Shown here piece by piece: positions 1-10,812 of a DNA stretch of 64,000 nt. Origin of the DNA: Branchinecta lynchi. Lineage: Eukaryota; Arthropoda; Branchiopoda; Anostraca; Branchinectidae. Within the stretch, counting starts at the first letter, position 1; every line of letters starts with the position of its first letter. The DNA lies in the NCBI GenBank assembly GCA_023053575.1, contig JAKZAP010000012.1, forward strand, positions 10,726,230 to 10,790,229, written 5' to 3'. A program made the position numbers and the translations under genes. The notes beneath the pieces were generated by a model, which was given only the letters and a program-made list of their open reading frames with translations, ran no database searches and was not told the DNA's origin.

Positions 1-1130
1 CCCCATCGAGGTTTTCAAAATGGTATGTTCCAGTCCATGAAGAATATTTTTATGAACTGATCCCACAATACATATATAAATACATATATACGAATCGCCG
101 TTGACTCGCCTTGCGTATCTATAAGTTTTATAAAGTTTATGTACTGTTTCCTTTTTTTGTGTGTTATTCATTTTTCTTTCTTTCTATTACTCCGCTCTTT
201 CATTTGTTGTATAGCGAGCCTCAATAAATTATTATTATTATTATTAATCTGTAATCACATTGTATCCCTCAGCGTTGAACAAAAGAAAACAGAATATCGG
301 AAGTAGGGACTGAATTGACTTTCCAGCCAGTTGAACTTCATCCTTTTCAATCGTAGACATCGTGACTTGTGAAAACTTGGAACATTATGTTATACAACCT
401 AGTTGGCTATAAAGCTATCCATAGCTTTTTACTTAAAAATACCAAAATACCTCTACTAACTATTGTGAAACATGTCGTTGTTTTACATTATCATTTTTGT
501 TCATTAACGCTTAAGTCTATGCTACATTAAAAGACGATCACCATAGGCCATTCTAGCATCTCATGAAAATGGCAATGCTTTAGCAACCGATTCTTGAACG
601 ACGACATGAACCAAACTTTTCTTATCATAAAAAATACCGGAAACAAAATAGGTACGCATACTAGGAAAAGTCGGAAGCCCCTAATTGCCGAATATGATTA
701 TGGTCTAATCGCCGACTGTTAGTTACAAGTCCCTGACTTGTCTTACAGTTGGGTTCCACCAAACAAATTGTTTGGGTGTGTACCCTACCACTAAAGTTGT
801 CAGCCCCTCAAAGACTTAATTCTAAGTTACAGTGATAGACCATGGAGACTCATTTTCATACCCTGAGATTTAAAGAGATCAAATAAAATGTGCACCAATT
901 TGTACTAGTTTCTAACCCCTTATGAATCCCTTCTAGCAACCGGTTCCTACTTACAAGTCAATCTCCGCGTGATAGACATAGAACCAAATTGCTTTCAATT
1001 CAAATACACCAGAAACAAAGAATAGGACTAATAGGTACACCAACTAGCAAAAGTTACAAGCCCCTCATGGCCAAAAATGATTATGGTCTAACAGTCGATT
1101 TTTGCTTACAAGTAAACTAACACAAAATAT
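1..1130 (-). repeat. Composite dispersed repeat (family E), minus orientation, entering from the left edge
   Basis: Blocks here match, in reverse, the plus-strand copies at 20385-20890 and 40880-42600. The block at 260-430 (a segment reading GGAACATTATGTTATAC near 390) matches 20400-20570 and 41530-41690. The block at 640-1130, with repeated 'TTACAAGTCCC' and 'GACTGTTAG', matches the roughly 150-bp units at 41040-41300 and 41850-42180. The first 45 bases match the element end near 42440. No coding potential was seen and the family is not recognised. The element starts outside the window. Confidence 0.5.
60..246 (+). mobile_element. LINE 3'-end fragment with (ATT)n tail
   Basis: The stretch ends in a CCTCAATAAA polyadenylation-like signal followed directly by a run of ATT repeats. 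That is the usual 3' end of CR1/jockey-like LINEs in invertebrates, which often end in short tandem repeats instead of poly-A. It separates two blocks of the family E repeat, so it probably inserted into that repeat. No coding sequence remains. Clade is not assignable. Confidence 0.4.
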
Positions 1131-1784
1131 CGATAAGTGAAAGATGATCAATCATACAAATCCGAATAAAAGTTACGTTTTCGGCAAGAAAAATAACACC
1201 GCCGAAAGACGGTATATGATGGCAAGAAAAGACTAAAGTAAAAAGTACTATGGATCTTCAGATCCAAGGTTAAAGTACACCTCGCACTATTTACTCTTTT
1301 TTTTCCAATGGTCAGAACTATCTGAAAGCAAGCTTACGTTCAAGGTGCAGAATTTCTGAGTTATACGTGGTATCCGCGCCGAGGCTTGCTGTGGTAAAAA
1401 ATAATAGGATCGGGTTCTATTTTGTGTGTTAAAAGTTATACGTGACCAATCATAGCAATGCGTTTCCATCACGTGACTACTGAAGAAGAAAGAGAGAAAC
1501 ATTTAAGGAGAGATGTTTGTAATATAAAAGTAACTGAATGCACAATGAATGAGTTCTTTGAATGAAAGTCAGTCATACTAATTTATACAACTAATTGTGT
1601 TTTAACAGTTACAAGATTTTACCTTATCTGAATTAAGAAGAACAATCCTGGTAGGCTCAAAATTAAATCGAGGAATATGCACTAGTCCAACAGACACAGA
1701 AGCAGATATTTATACCGAGTATATTTGATTTTTGTAAAAACCGGATGAGGCTGATCTAAAATTCCACATGAAAGTCATCAAAGG
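1131..1784. other. Gene-free stretch, nothing recognised
   Basis: AT-rich sequence with short ORFs only. I see no splice-framed coding region, RNA gene or transposon terminus here. Confidence 0.4.
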
Positions 1785-1959
1785 TTATGTTCTCTTGGGA
1801 TAGATTGTCAGGTTTAAGGCTCCGTTTTGAAGATTTACGCGTGCGTGGTCCAAACGTGGGTGAGCGGCGTACAACTTGATTTTCAAGTTGAAGGACCGCA
1901 GAGGATAAAGCTCACAAGGCGAAGTACTTTTATTCGTCTTACAACATAAGCGTGAACGG

Positions 1960-2300
1960 TCCATAAGCTGGGCTTTTAATACATTATTCACGGCTTTGGC
2001 TCTTTTAAGCCTTTTCCCAGCCTCATTGACTTCCAGCAAAAACTTAGCAAAGTTCAAAATACCATTTTTACGCATCATTAACATGATACTTCGAACTATT
2101 CTGGAGCATAATGCGCATGGAAACCAGTGAATCGTGGCAAGTGCAAAGGTTAGTGAGGTGTCGGTAGTGGGCTCAGATTGTAACTTGTTAAATTTGGGTC
2201 TCTGGGTTTAAGAATAAATGAATGCAGTTACGGAAGTAGGCTGCATTAGAATTATATGTCCGACAGGTCCTTTAAGACTTCCGTGACGAAGATATAGTGA
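1960..2300 (+). repeat. Dispersed repeat family F
   Basis: Contains the blocks 'ACGGCTTTGGCTCTTTTAAG', a centre near 2130 (GTGGCAAGTGCAA), 'GGGTCTCTGGGTTTA' and a right part reading GAAGTAGGCTGC then AGGTCCTTTAAG. The same order of blocks occurs at 54825-55110, and parts occur at 37555-37640 and 55610-55780. A short ORF across it (1785-2084, minus) has no family resemblance and is treated as chance. Element class unknown. Confidence 0.45.
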
Positions 2301-2505
2301 ATTAAAGCAGCTTTTAGCTTACCGTTTTTTTTTACCGAGTCTTCTGCACTCGATGTGTAAGAGCTAGGAACTGTGCAGTTTATGAGGGATGATTTTGTCG
2401 GGTGGAGAATGGCGAGGATTGGGTAGTTCAGATAGCAAGTGCACCATTTTTTTTAGGGGGGGGGGGGGGCTAAGGGGGCTAAGGATGTTCCTGAAGATAA
2501 ATACT

Positions 2506-2715
2506 CCTGGAGCCCAAGCTGACTGGGAAACATTTATTCAAACAATGCATAAAACGGATATGGAATCTACGATGCTTGGCAGCGATATTTCGGCCCTTCT
2601 TGACATGGGTCATGATAGCCTGACGAGGACCCTTGCCAAGAAGGGCCAAACTATCGCTGCCAAACCATCGTAGCTGACATATCCGTTTTATGCATGTTTG
2701 TATATATGTTTCTGA
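2506..2715. repeat. Inverted pair of the hammerhead-like repeat module
   Basis: The left arm starts with AGCCCAAGCTGACT and runs to about 2604 in reverse. The right arm contains CTGACGA at 2620-2626, a GACCCTT/AAGGGCC stem, TATCGCTG and ATATCCGTTTTATGC. The arms are largely complementary, so the region can form one long hairpin. The right copy has lost the G of the GAAA box (it reads CCAAAC) and the left copy has lost the CTGANGA box. Related single copies lie at 10708, 20253, 23253, 24275, 25597 and 39247. Confidence 0.6.
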
Positions 2716-3385
2716 AGATAGCTATGTAACATCGAGATTCTTTTCTTGAATTTACTTAATATCAGATCTATTAGTTTTTGTTGAGTTGATACATTTTAAA
2801 CCGCTGCTGTGTAGTAGATATTTTTGTTATGTTATGGGCCAAAGAGCTTTCTTGTGGAATTACATACACACATCTTAAGTCTCCTCTTCAAACCATTCAA
2901 AACTTGTGATAAGGTCAGCGAAGTTTTGTACAAGTTTGGAACGTTCATTTAGTAACAAGCAGAGTCGCCGAACAGAAAATTAGTTGACTGCATTGAATCC
3001 CAGTTGGTGGTTTCAAAACAATCGAAAATTCAAAATCATGATAACTGTCTAAGACAAATAGGCTTATTACACGTTGTTGTATCGTGTCTGTTGGTAGCAG
3101 GCCTTGACATGTGTGACGGCATCATTTGCATTGGCGCCTGAGATCTGTTAACCCTCAGTTAGATTTAGTAATGCCTGCTGCGTCTGGATAAGTTGTTGCC
3201 ATAAAACAGCTACCAATCAACTTCGGACCTAGTCCCTGTTCCTTGCAATTTCTTTTGGATTGATGTTTTGTTTTTCGTGGAGTGTTCATTATGGACAATT
3301 CGCTCTTGCGGCTGCACTACCGGTTTTCACGTTCTTTTTGTGGAGTTTATAACTCGTGAACCATAGCAGGTACCAAATTGAAACT
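2716..3385. other. Gene-free stretch, nothing recognised
   Basis: No supported coding region, RNA gene or element terminus. It lies between the inverted repeat pair and the 3' tail of the minus-strand LINE. Confidence 0.4.
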
Positions 3386-5262
3386 TAGATAGATAGATAG
3401 ATATCGCTTTTATTCTTTTCTAACTATCGTGGTGAAATCCAAATTTGTCGAAATCGTCATATATACATGTGTATGTAGACACTCATATATAAATATGTTA
3501 ACGTCATATGTAAAAGTAAACACTAAATAAGATTACAAATTTTAAAGAAAGACGGTACAAACGTCTTTTCATACCGTACATGGTCACATTTTACGTGTTG
3601 GAGTTTTGGGATCACCACTGAGGCCGCTCTTGCAGGTCGTTCGCGAGCAATTTTGAACGGTGGCGGAAGTATATTCTTATGGATAGGGTGCTCAAGCATT
3701 TTCTTACCGGAAGCCATGCACAGTTTCAACCTACGGGACTCAAGGGACTCGAGTTTAAATTTCTTAAGGAGCTCTCTGTAAGGAATTTTGGGGGATCGTG
3801 ACATAATTAGTAGGGCACGTTTCTGTATTTTTTCGATCCGATAAGCCTGGTCTTCAGTAAGGCCAAAGTGCCAAGCTTCCACCAGGTATTCTAGCCCCGA
3901 ATGTCTAAAAGAAACATAAAAACGGAGCAAGTCTTGTTCAGGGAACCTATTTTTAGCAAGTAATTTCAGCATATGAAGGCCGGTGTGTCCACGCTTTACC
4001 ATTTCCTTCGTCTGGAGTTCCCATTTTAAATCGTTTGATATAATTAGACCGAGGAGTTTTATTTCGTTTACACGCAAAGTATCTGGAATAGGAGGTTCAA
4101 AAATTGGCCCTTCTTTCAGGGATGACATTCTAAGAATTGCAGACTTCTTGTCATTCACAGCCATGTCGGAATTTAAAGATTCGGCCTGTATCTGCGAAAT
4201 GATATTGGCCGCTTCACTACTTTGCTTTTCCATATATTTCAATAACAGAAAGATCGTCAACATATTTCCATTTTTCTGGTCTGTCAGAAGCTGTATTGTT
4301 AATCATTACAAGAAAAAGTAGCGGACCTAAAATTGTTCCCTGTGGCACATCGCAGAAAATTGCCTGCGGGTCCGACAAATTATCATTATATTTTAGATAA
4401 ATATTATTTGAGCCCAAGCTGACTTTGAAACATTTATTCAAACAATGTTTACAACGGATACATTGTAAACATTGTTGGAATAAATTATATTTTATAATTT
4501 GGGAACTATCACTCAAAAGTCTTACAATGATTTTTACAATATTGTGGTTAACATTAAATTCATTCAAAAGTTTATCAATTAGAATATTATGGTTTATAAG
4601 GCCAAAACCTTTTTTAAAATCAATCGCGATTAAACTGATCCATTTGGAGGGTTCGTCAATGTATTTAAAAATAAAATCTAAAAGATTTACCATACAAGAT
4701 TTACCATACTGGTTGATGTTTTAGGTCGGTTTCCAAACTGTTTTGGATCCAGAAGCAGAAAAATTTATTTTTTTAACCATTAGCAACAAGACCTTCATAC
4801 ACTTTACTGAAGATCGGGGTTAGGGAAATGGGGCGCACTACGTCAAAATTAATGTTTGCATCTTTTTTGGGTATTGGTGTTTCATAGCCAACTTTCCAAA
4901 TAGCTGGGTACTCTGAAGTTGAAGAAATAGTACTGAAAATATTTGTAATGGGTTTAAAAAGCTTATCTGGGAACGCTTTGAATTAAATCAACAGGGATGT
5001 CTACTGGTGTCACACTACTATGTTTTAATCGTTTTAATTTGACTAGTACCTCACTTTCTTTAGTTTTCGGTAATTCCTTATCATTGTCATTATCAGGAAC
5101 CGGATCAACAGTATTTAATTTTGGTAGGGATTGTACAATTGTTGCAAGGTGGATGTTTAGGTCATTAGCAATTTGGAAATCACTTTTATCGGAGTCAAAA
5201 TTTAGTTGGTACACTTGTTGACAGTGGCGGTTAGATTGTACCTTTTTGGGAGCCCCACCCAT
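3386..5262 (-). pseudogene. Decayed jockey/CR1-like LINE: reverse transcriptase and C-terminal region
   Basis: Read on the minus strand this is a 5'-truncated non-LTR retrotransposon. The 4963-5262 part carries the start of the RT domain. Continuing in another frame, about 4790-4985 encodes IPKKD and RPISLTPIFSKVYE, typical RT blocks. The 4217-4693 part contains VPQGTILGPLLF and the catalytic-box variant YVDDL. The 3523-4263 part gives the thumb and tail, ending in a RERPARAA...TFVPSFF signature shared with the fragment at 21025. The 3' end is AATAAAAGCGATA followed by (TATC)n at 3387-3403. Decay: a one-base frameshift near 4982 (where ...VDLIQ should run into FPDKL), another just after YVDDL near 4250, and a 70-bp insertion inside the RT. 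No endonuclease domain is visible, so the copy is truncated and dead. The assignment to the jockey/CR1 group rests on motif style only. Confidence 0.85.
4410..4479 (-). mobile_element. 70-bp fragment of the hammerhead-like repeat inserted in the LINE RT
   Basis: The insert begins GAGCCCAAGCTGACTTTG, as in the outer arm at 2510, and includes CAATGTTTACAACGGAT followed by an imperfect reverse complement. It is flanked by ATAAATATTATTT (4397-4409) and ATAAATTATATTT (4480-4492), 11 of 13 bases identical, which looks like a target-site duplication. It interrupts the RT between its KYN and LSDP segments, so it entered after the LINE itself. Confidence 0.6.
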
Positions 5263-6385
5263 TCAGGGGTAACTGGCCCATATAACAGTTACTTGAGTAC
5301 ATAACCTGACCACGGTTGGAGTTAGGACTATGAAATTACTTATACTTTTGTAGCTGAACCACCCTACCCGTTCATGCGCAACTGAGCCCAGATTGTCGTG
5401 AACCGTGACCTACGGGAGAGGGGGGCAGGTTCGTTACGTTTTTACTTTTTTGCATACCAAATTTTGTTTTAGGGTCTGTTGATTCCTTTTTTTCGACTGT
5501 TTAGAATCATTTCTGGGGTGCTATTGTTACTTTGTAGAATCTTGTTACCTGTAACATTTTCTTTGCAAATCTTATTTTCCGAATAGCTACTTTTGTCCGG
5601 ACCTGCCCCCCGACCGGGGGAAGGTTCGGACATCACTTTTGTTTAAGCCAGGAAGGACTTCCAAGAAAGTTGTATACACATTTTTTCATTTGCTTTCGTT
5701 GCCTCAGTTCAGTTTCGTTCATTTGCTTCCTTTTGGCAAAGCTGCACAAGTATACTATCACTTTATCAACATTTGTTATTATCATACGGATATGCTGTTA
5801 TCGCTGGGTCTGAATATGACTTATTTTCTTCCGGAATCGATCGTAAAGGCTGTCTGAGCCTTTTTGCTGACTTTTTTCCTTCCCTTTTCCGATTTTATCT
5901 TCTTTCATTATTTTTGTTTCCATTCAGCTTTGCTGTCCGAACCTGCCTCAAGTGATTTTGTCCGGACCTGCCCCTGGTGCTGTTTTTCCAGAAATAAATT
6001 TGTAACTCTCATACTTTTGTATCAATCACGGAAATTCTCATTCGACATGGTAGAGCCAATCTTAAACTACCTAAATAAAAATCACCGGCGATATAAGTGC
6101 GTTCCAAACTACCAAAATGAGGTGGCAACTCCATGACCTAGAACTCCATTTCGCGCAAAAAAGTGACACTAGTATCGTTTCACTATGATAGCACGATTGT
6201 AACTGTGGGAATTTTTTACAGAAGAAGCGTATAAGTGTAACAGCTCTGAAACAATTTCGCGTAGTTTAAATTTCAACAGCAAGGTTTGCAGAGCCGATGT
6301 CCGGACTACTATGACGGACCTGCCCCCCTCTCCCCCTACCCGTGAACAGTTATAATTAACAAAAATACAAAAAGAGATTTTCGGT
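5263..6385. other. Gene-free stretch with a repeated TCCGGACCTGCCCC motif
   Basis: No coding region is supported. The motif TCCGGACCTGCCCC occurs near 5597 and 5960. A looser form, split around GGACTACTATGACGGACC, is near 6300. The first copy is followed by a CCCCCGACCGGGGG palindrome. Likely repeat debris of unknown class. Confidence 0.35.
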
Positions 6386-7282
6386 TTTTGGAATCCTAAA
6401 ACGTAAGGGGAGATACCTATGAAATGACATTGCAAAAGTTGTCCGTCTGTCGATAACACGATAACAATCGAAGGGAACAAGATATTTGGATGAAACTTGG
6501 TGTCAGGATTCTTTTGGTCAAGGGTAAGTTCAAATTCGTGTAGACCTAGATTTATGGGTGGGGGAGGGGTTTTCAAATTAAGGAGCAAAAAAAAGCTATT
6601 GAGATAGTTTATTTAGGGTAAGGAGACATGCTATCATCCGAATATGAAAGTTATTTTCTTGCCGGACAAGTAGTTCACCCAGAATCCGGCGAAAACCAGA
6701 CACAAAATTTGTCGAACAGTTTTCGGCTATGGCAGTCCCTTTATTCTCAAACCAGTATAGCTCTGCGAGTGGATGACGACTTTCATCTGTTTATTCTATG
6801 GACGTCGGAGAGGTCTAGTGTACTCGACGGCCGAAGGGGTTGATATATAATGTTCAAACGAGGAAATATGTTGTTCAAGCGAAGATGTTGTTCAATGAGG
6901 AATCACTGGTAAAGTTCACGTGAAGTTCGTATATGGGTCCTTTAGTGCTATCTTTAGAGGCAAAGGGGCTTTTGAATTTACGATAAAAACATGTATGTTT
7001 TATAAGCTAATAAGATATTCATTGGGGGGTAAGGGGGTCCGCTGAATCCATATCTGAACTTAGTTTTCTTGCTGGTTCATCTTGGTTTAAGCTCAAAGTT
7101 GTTTCTGAAATCGATTAGAGATTCGGTATCGGAGCAAGGAAACATGCTGAATCCATTTTGGACTTTTTTTTACAGTAAAAATATTCAAGGAATCTGATGA
7201 AGACTGAATGGCGAAGACATGACCCAATTGTTTGAATCAAATGTTAGATTTTGGGATTCCATCGAAACCTTTGGTCTTGTTT
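6386..7282 (+). mobile_element. Internal-tandem-repeat element (family A), copy 1
   Basis: Left end TTTTTGGAATCCTAAAACG is a diverged form of the family terminus TTTTGGGATCCCAAAACG. The right end reads GGGATTCCATCGAAACC then TTTGGTCTTGTTTTTC. Between them are 'GTCCGTCTGTC', 'GGTGTCAGGATTC', a 'GGGTGGGGGAGGGG' block and two to three diverged units with GGACAAGTAGTTCACCC and CATGCTGAATCC. Non-autonomous, class unknown. Other copies are at 14258, 16177, 31481, 34524, 46989 and 50461. Confidence 0.6.
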
Positions 7283-9030
7283 TTCTTTGTTCGGGGTGTT
7301 TGTAAATTACTGATGTAGTTTTCGTTGATGTTTTTCCCTCATCTCTGCTTTTATCGATCATCATTTTTTAAAGAGGAACAAGGGTATCTATTTGTCTCGT
7401 CAGTGAAATTCTGACCTATTGGATAATAATGCGTGGACCGGGCTGATGGACTTGTTGCTCTAAAGGGTAAACTCAATTTTCTGTTATTTGTGAACAATGT
7501 TGGCTGGTATTATAATTTTGCGTAGGATGTAGGTGTGTCCACAAAAATCACTTCTGTCGGCTAGTAATATATTTATTCTTTAATTCACTGGTAACACCCC
7601 ACTTCTTAGACTGGGAGAAGCGTACCAGAGCAAGAATAAGAAAGATGAGGACCAATAATTATAAATTGGCGAAATATCTGCTTGGATTACCACCGTGGCA
7701 TTCAAGTTTTGATGCCACGCGTGATTTCGGAATTATGACTTGAATATAAAGTACGAGTGAGAAGAGAAACAAGCTGCGAACCTTTTTGCATTTGGTCGAT
7801 GAGTTTACGCTGACTAGCCTAATATTTCGTGATTACGTTTAGTGATCTACGCTAGTTTTACTTGTGAATGTGTCTTTTTCGTACATAGGACTACCGGAGA
7901 AAGGCACGTATTTTGTGGGAATGTTTGAGTAAAAGAACAATAAGTTGTAGTTCAAGGATGCGTTCTATATTACGAGTTGGTAGAGGAGGAGCCAGGACTT
8001 TAGTGTGATAGTTACTGTCTCTCTGGAATGGAAATAATTATAGTTCGGACAGACGTCATAATTTTGACGGAGTTCATGCTGAACAAATAGTTGTTATCAC
8101 TAACGACTCTCCCGATCATCATAAACAAACTGTAGCGATCGACATGTGTTAAAGTGAAGTAATAAGAGGGAGGAGCTAATTTTCGTATCACGCCGAAAGA
8201 TGGATCGAAATAATAACCGAATCTTAACGACCATGACCGAAAATAACTCGACGGAACGCAACCAAAAAGATTAAACAATCCATAATACGTTGTCCAATTT
8301 TGCCTGGTAGGGGAAGTAAAAACAAACACGGACCTTGATTTATATATGACACAATGGTATAAATTGCGTTCAAATGTCATGTACGGCAATGAAAGAGGCA
8401 GCATTTCGAAAAACTCAAAACAGAGTTAATTTTCTTCGGCTTTATTTTTGACAGGAGTACAATTAACTTCACGCTCCGTGGGTCTGCACAATATACTTGC
8501 CGTGACTGTACGCATACCATTAGTGAAAATGGGGTTGAGGAAAGAAGCCAGACTTAAGTGTAATGGATTCAAGGCTTGCTGAGAAGGTGTATGGTCCCTC
8601 GTTACTCCCGTATTTCTTAGGAAGACATTAATTTCACAGGAAAAACAGAGTGTCCATTAATTGTGAAGAGATGAATTTACATTTTGTTTAAGATTCCCCA
8701 GCGTAACAAGACAGCGACTAGAAAAGCATTTCGCACTTTGAGTGTAGACCTACATATTGTCCTACATGCTTTTGAAGTTTTGAATTTAGGTCAAGAGAGA
8801 AAATTCCCTTTTATTTTTTCTTCAACATTTTATGAAGAAGTGACACGAGAGAACATAGACCAAGATAGAATGAGATCTACCCTACATCGAACATCTCGTA
8901 TTGTATTCAGAAAACAAACTTTTACTTTTACCATGTCTTTCGGGTTTGGCCTAATTTATGTTCAGCGACAAAATAAGTTTCGATGTGGATTCAGCATGTC
9001 TCATTACTCGTAAGCACACCATCTCATTAG
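7283..9030. other. Gene-free stretch, nothing recognised
   Basis: Two moderately long ORFs (8012-8404 minus, 8684-9013 plus) have unremarkable composition and no recognisable domain. No transposon termini or RNA genes were seen. Confidence 0.35.
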
Positions 9031-9039
9031 TTGCGTTTT

Positions 9040-9450
9040 TTCTGATACCATGGTATCTGTTACCACGGTAACTGGATCTGCAATTAGTCGTATTTGCAGT
9101 TATCGTGGTATCTGATATACGGTGTTCTACAAAAATGACTATTGCCGAAATTGCACTTATCGAAGTCATCCCAAAAGAAAAACAGATATCCAGTTACATC
9201 ACTAAGTGCTAAACTTCTTTCTCACCAATCTGACAAAATTTCATGAAAGTGAGATGACTTTTCAGATGCCACGACCAGTTACCACGGTCGGACCGTAGTA
9301 TCTGAATATCTGATACCACGATAACTGGCCAGATACCACGATAACTGCAAAAACACCTTTTGACCGTGGTATCAGATACCACGATAACTGCAAAAACTAC
9401 TTTAGACCGTGGTATCAGATACCATGGTATCAGCAAAAATGCAACTATTA
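9040..9450. repeat. Array of short palindromic repeats, GATACCACG(G/A)TAACTG type
   Basis: Two clusters (9045-9120 and 9265-9440) repeat ATACCACGATAACTGCAAAA and its complement-like form GTGGTATC. Two units of about 44 bp near 9365-9440 read ACCGTGGTATCAGATACCA with a variable end. Each unit holds a GTGGTATCAGATACCAC-like palindrome. There are no unique regular spacers and no cas genes, so this is not a CRISPR array. Probably a satellite or a transposon subterminal array. Confidence 0.55.
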
Positions 9451-9748
9451 GCTTTAAAAACAATTTCATCCGTTACTGAAAGCCCTCTCCCCGACGCCTA
9501 AATATACAGCGATGAAATCCATCTATGAACTCGACTTGTACTTTGACCAAGTGAATCCTCACACCAAGTTAAAAAAAATCCACCCCTTTGAGAGTTATCC
9601 TACTAACAGATGGACGGAAAAACGTCAACTAAGTCATTGGTATCCCGTAACTAACGTTGTGGGATCCCGTGCGAAACACGCGTCAGCAACAATCTTAGTC
9701 TGCACAGAGTAGGCTGTCCAACGAACGTAAGATTTCGGTAGTCCTGTA

Positions 9749-10128
9749 CACTTTCAGAAGTTCCAAAACAGATTGAGCATAACACTTTCAAGAATAACAC
9801 CTTTTCACTTAGAAATAAAGTGTTATGACCAGTTAAGTTTATACTATTTCGTGGCTAGATCTCCAACAACACCTTCAATAGGTAAAAATACTACACTGTC
9901 AGAAGTTAACGACAACAGAAGGATGCGCGGTTTCAACAGATAACACTTTGGGATGTTATCTGTTATCTTTCTTTCGTTCCCGTTAGTATGTTTACCAATT
10001 CAAGGTGTTGGTGGAGGTCTAGGCACGAAATACTGCAAACTTAATTGGTCATAACACTTTATTTCAAAGTGAAAAGGTGTTATTCTTGAAAGTGTTATAC
10101 GCTATCTGTTATGAAACTTCTGACAGTG
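9749..10128. mobile_element. Fold-back MITE with TA target duplication
   Basis: Left terminus CACTTTCAGAAGTTCC and right terminus GAAACTTCTGACAGTG are inverted copies, flanked by TA at 9747-9748 and 10129-10130. Long imperfect arms follow: AATAACACCTTTTCACTT on the left against AAGTGAAAAGGTGTTATT on the right. The centre (9895-9970) contains a second terminus-like CACTGTCAGAAGTTAACG and AACAGATAACAC repeats, suggesting nesting or rearrangement. TA duplication suggests a Tc1/mariner-type mobiliser. A relative lies at 51519-51832. Confidence 0.7.
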
Positions 10129-10707
10129 TAGCGATCTACAAGGCTTTCTTCTCGAACTGGTCTGGATAGTACAAAAAGACTTTGCAATAACGAAAATCAT
10201 TAACCCTTATTCGCTTAAGATCAGCCTGTCATTCTGCCTAGTTCAGTGAATACTATCGTCAGTGTTCAAGTATTTTTCATTATCTCTTACTGACGGCTGC
10301 AGCACCTTCAGATATTCCAAGCAGTCTCTTATCACCGGCCTTCATCTCCTTTGGTTCCCTCTTGAATATATCCGTCAATTTTTCACACATTCAATCATCT
10401 CCTGAGTTATTTGTTGAGTTCATGAATATTCATTCAAACGCTTCCAATATTTACACGCTTGGGCAAGGAACGGGTTGTGTTGCTTGAGAGCAAATATTTA
10501 CCAAAGTTTGGAACGCTTCAACGGAGCTCGAGACGTGATGTAAAGTGAGAGCCCGAATTCGGCCTAGTGCGAGTGCTCGGCATTCCACTGGGGGACCTGA
10601 TCTCTAATAAGTAACAACTCTGTAGAAAAGCTGTTTCAGAAAGTTATTTGACAGTGCAAGACGAATCTGACCGATCCCGCGTGTTAATTTTCCAGCTTGA
10701 GCGGCGT

Positions 10708-10787
10708 GAGCCTGACGAGCACCCTTGTCAAAAAGGGCCAAAATATAGCTCTAAAAATTTGTATGATTCGCAGTCAGCTTGGACTGA
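10708..10787 (+). repeat. Hammerhead-like repeat module
   Basis: Contains CTGACGA at 10712-10718, a CACCCTT/AAGGGCC stem, then AAAATATAGCTC where other copies have GAAATATAGCTC, and the conserved end CGCAGTCAGCTTGG. The first base of the GAAA box is mutated, so this copy would not be catalytic. It is followed by a (TATGA)n microsatellite at 10793-10811. Confidence 0.55.
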
Positions 10788-10812
10788 AGGAATATGATAT
10801 GATATGATATTT

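Noticed and set aside
9040..9450. CRISPR-like array
   Set aside because: Units are degenerate and overlapping, spacers are not unique or regular, there are no cas genes, and the genome is eukaryotic.
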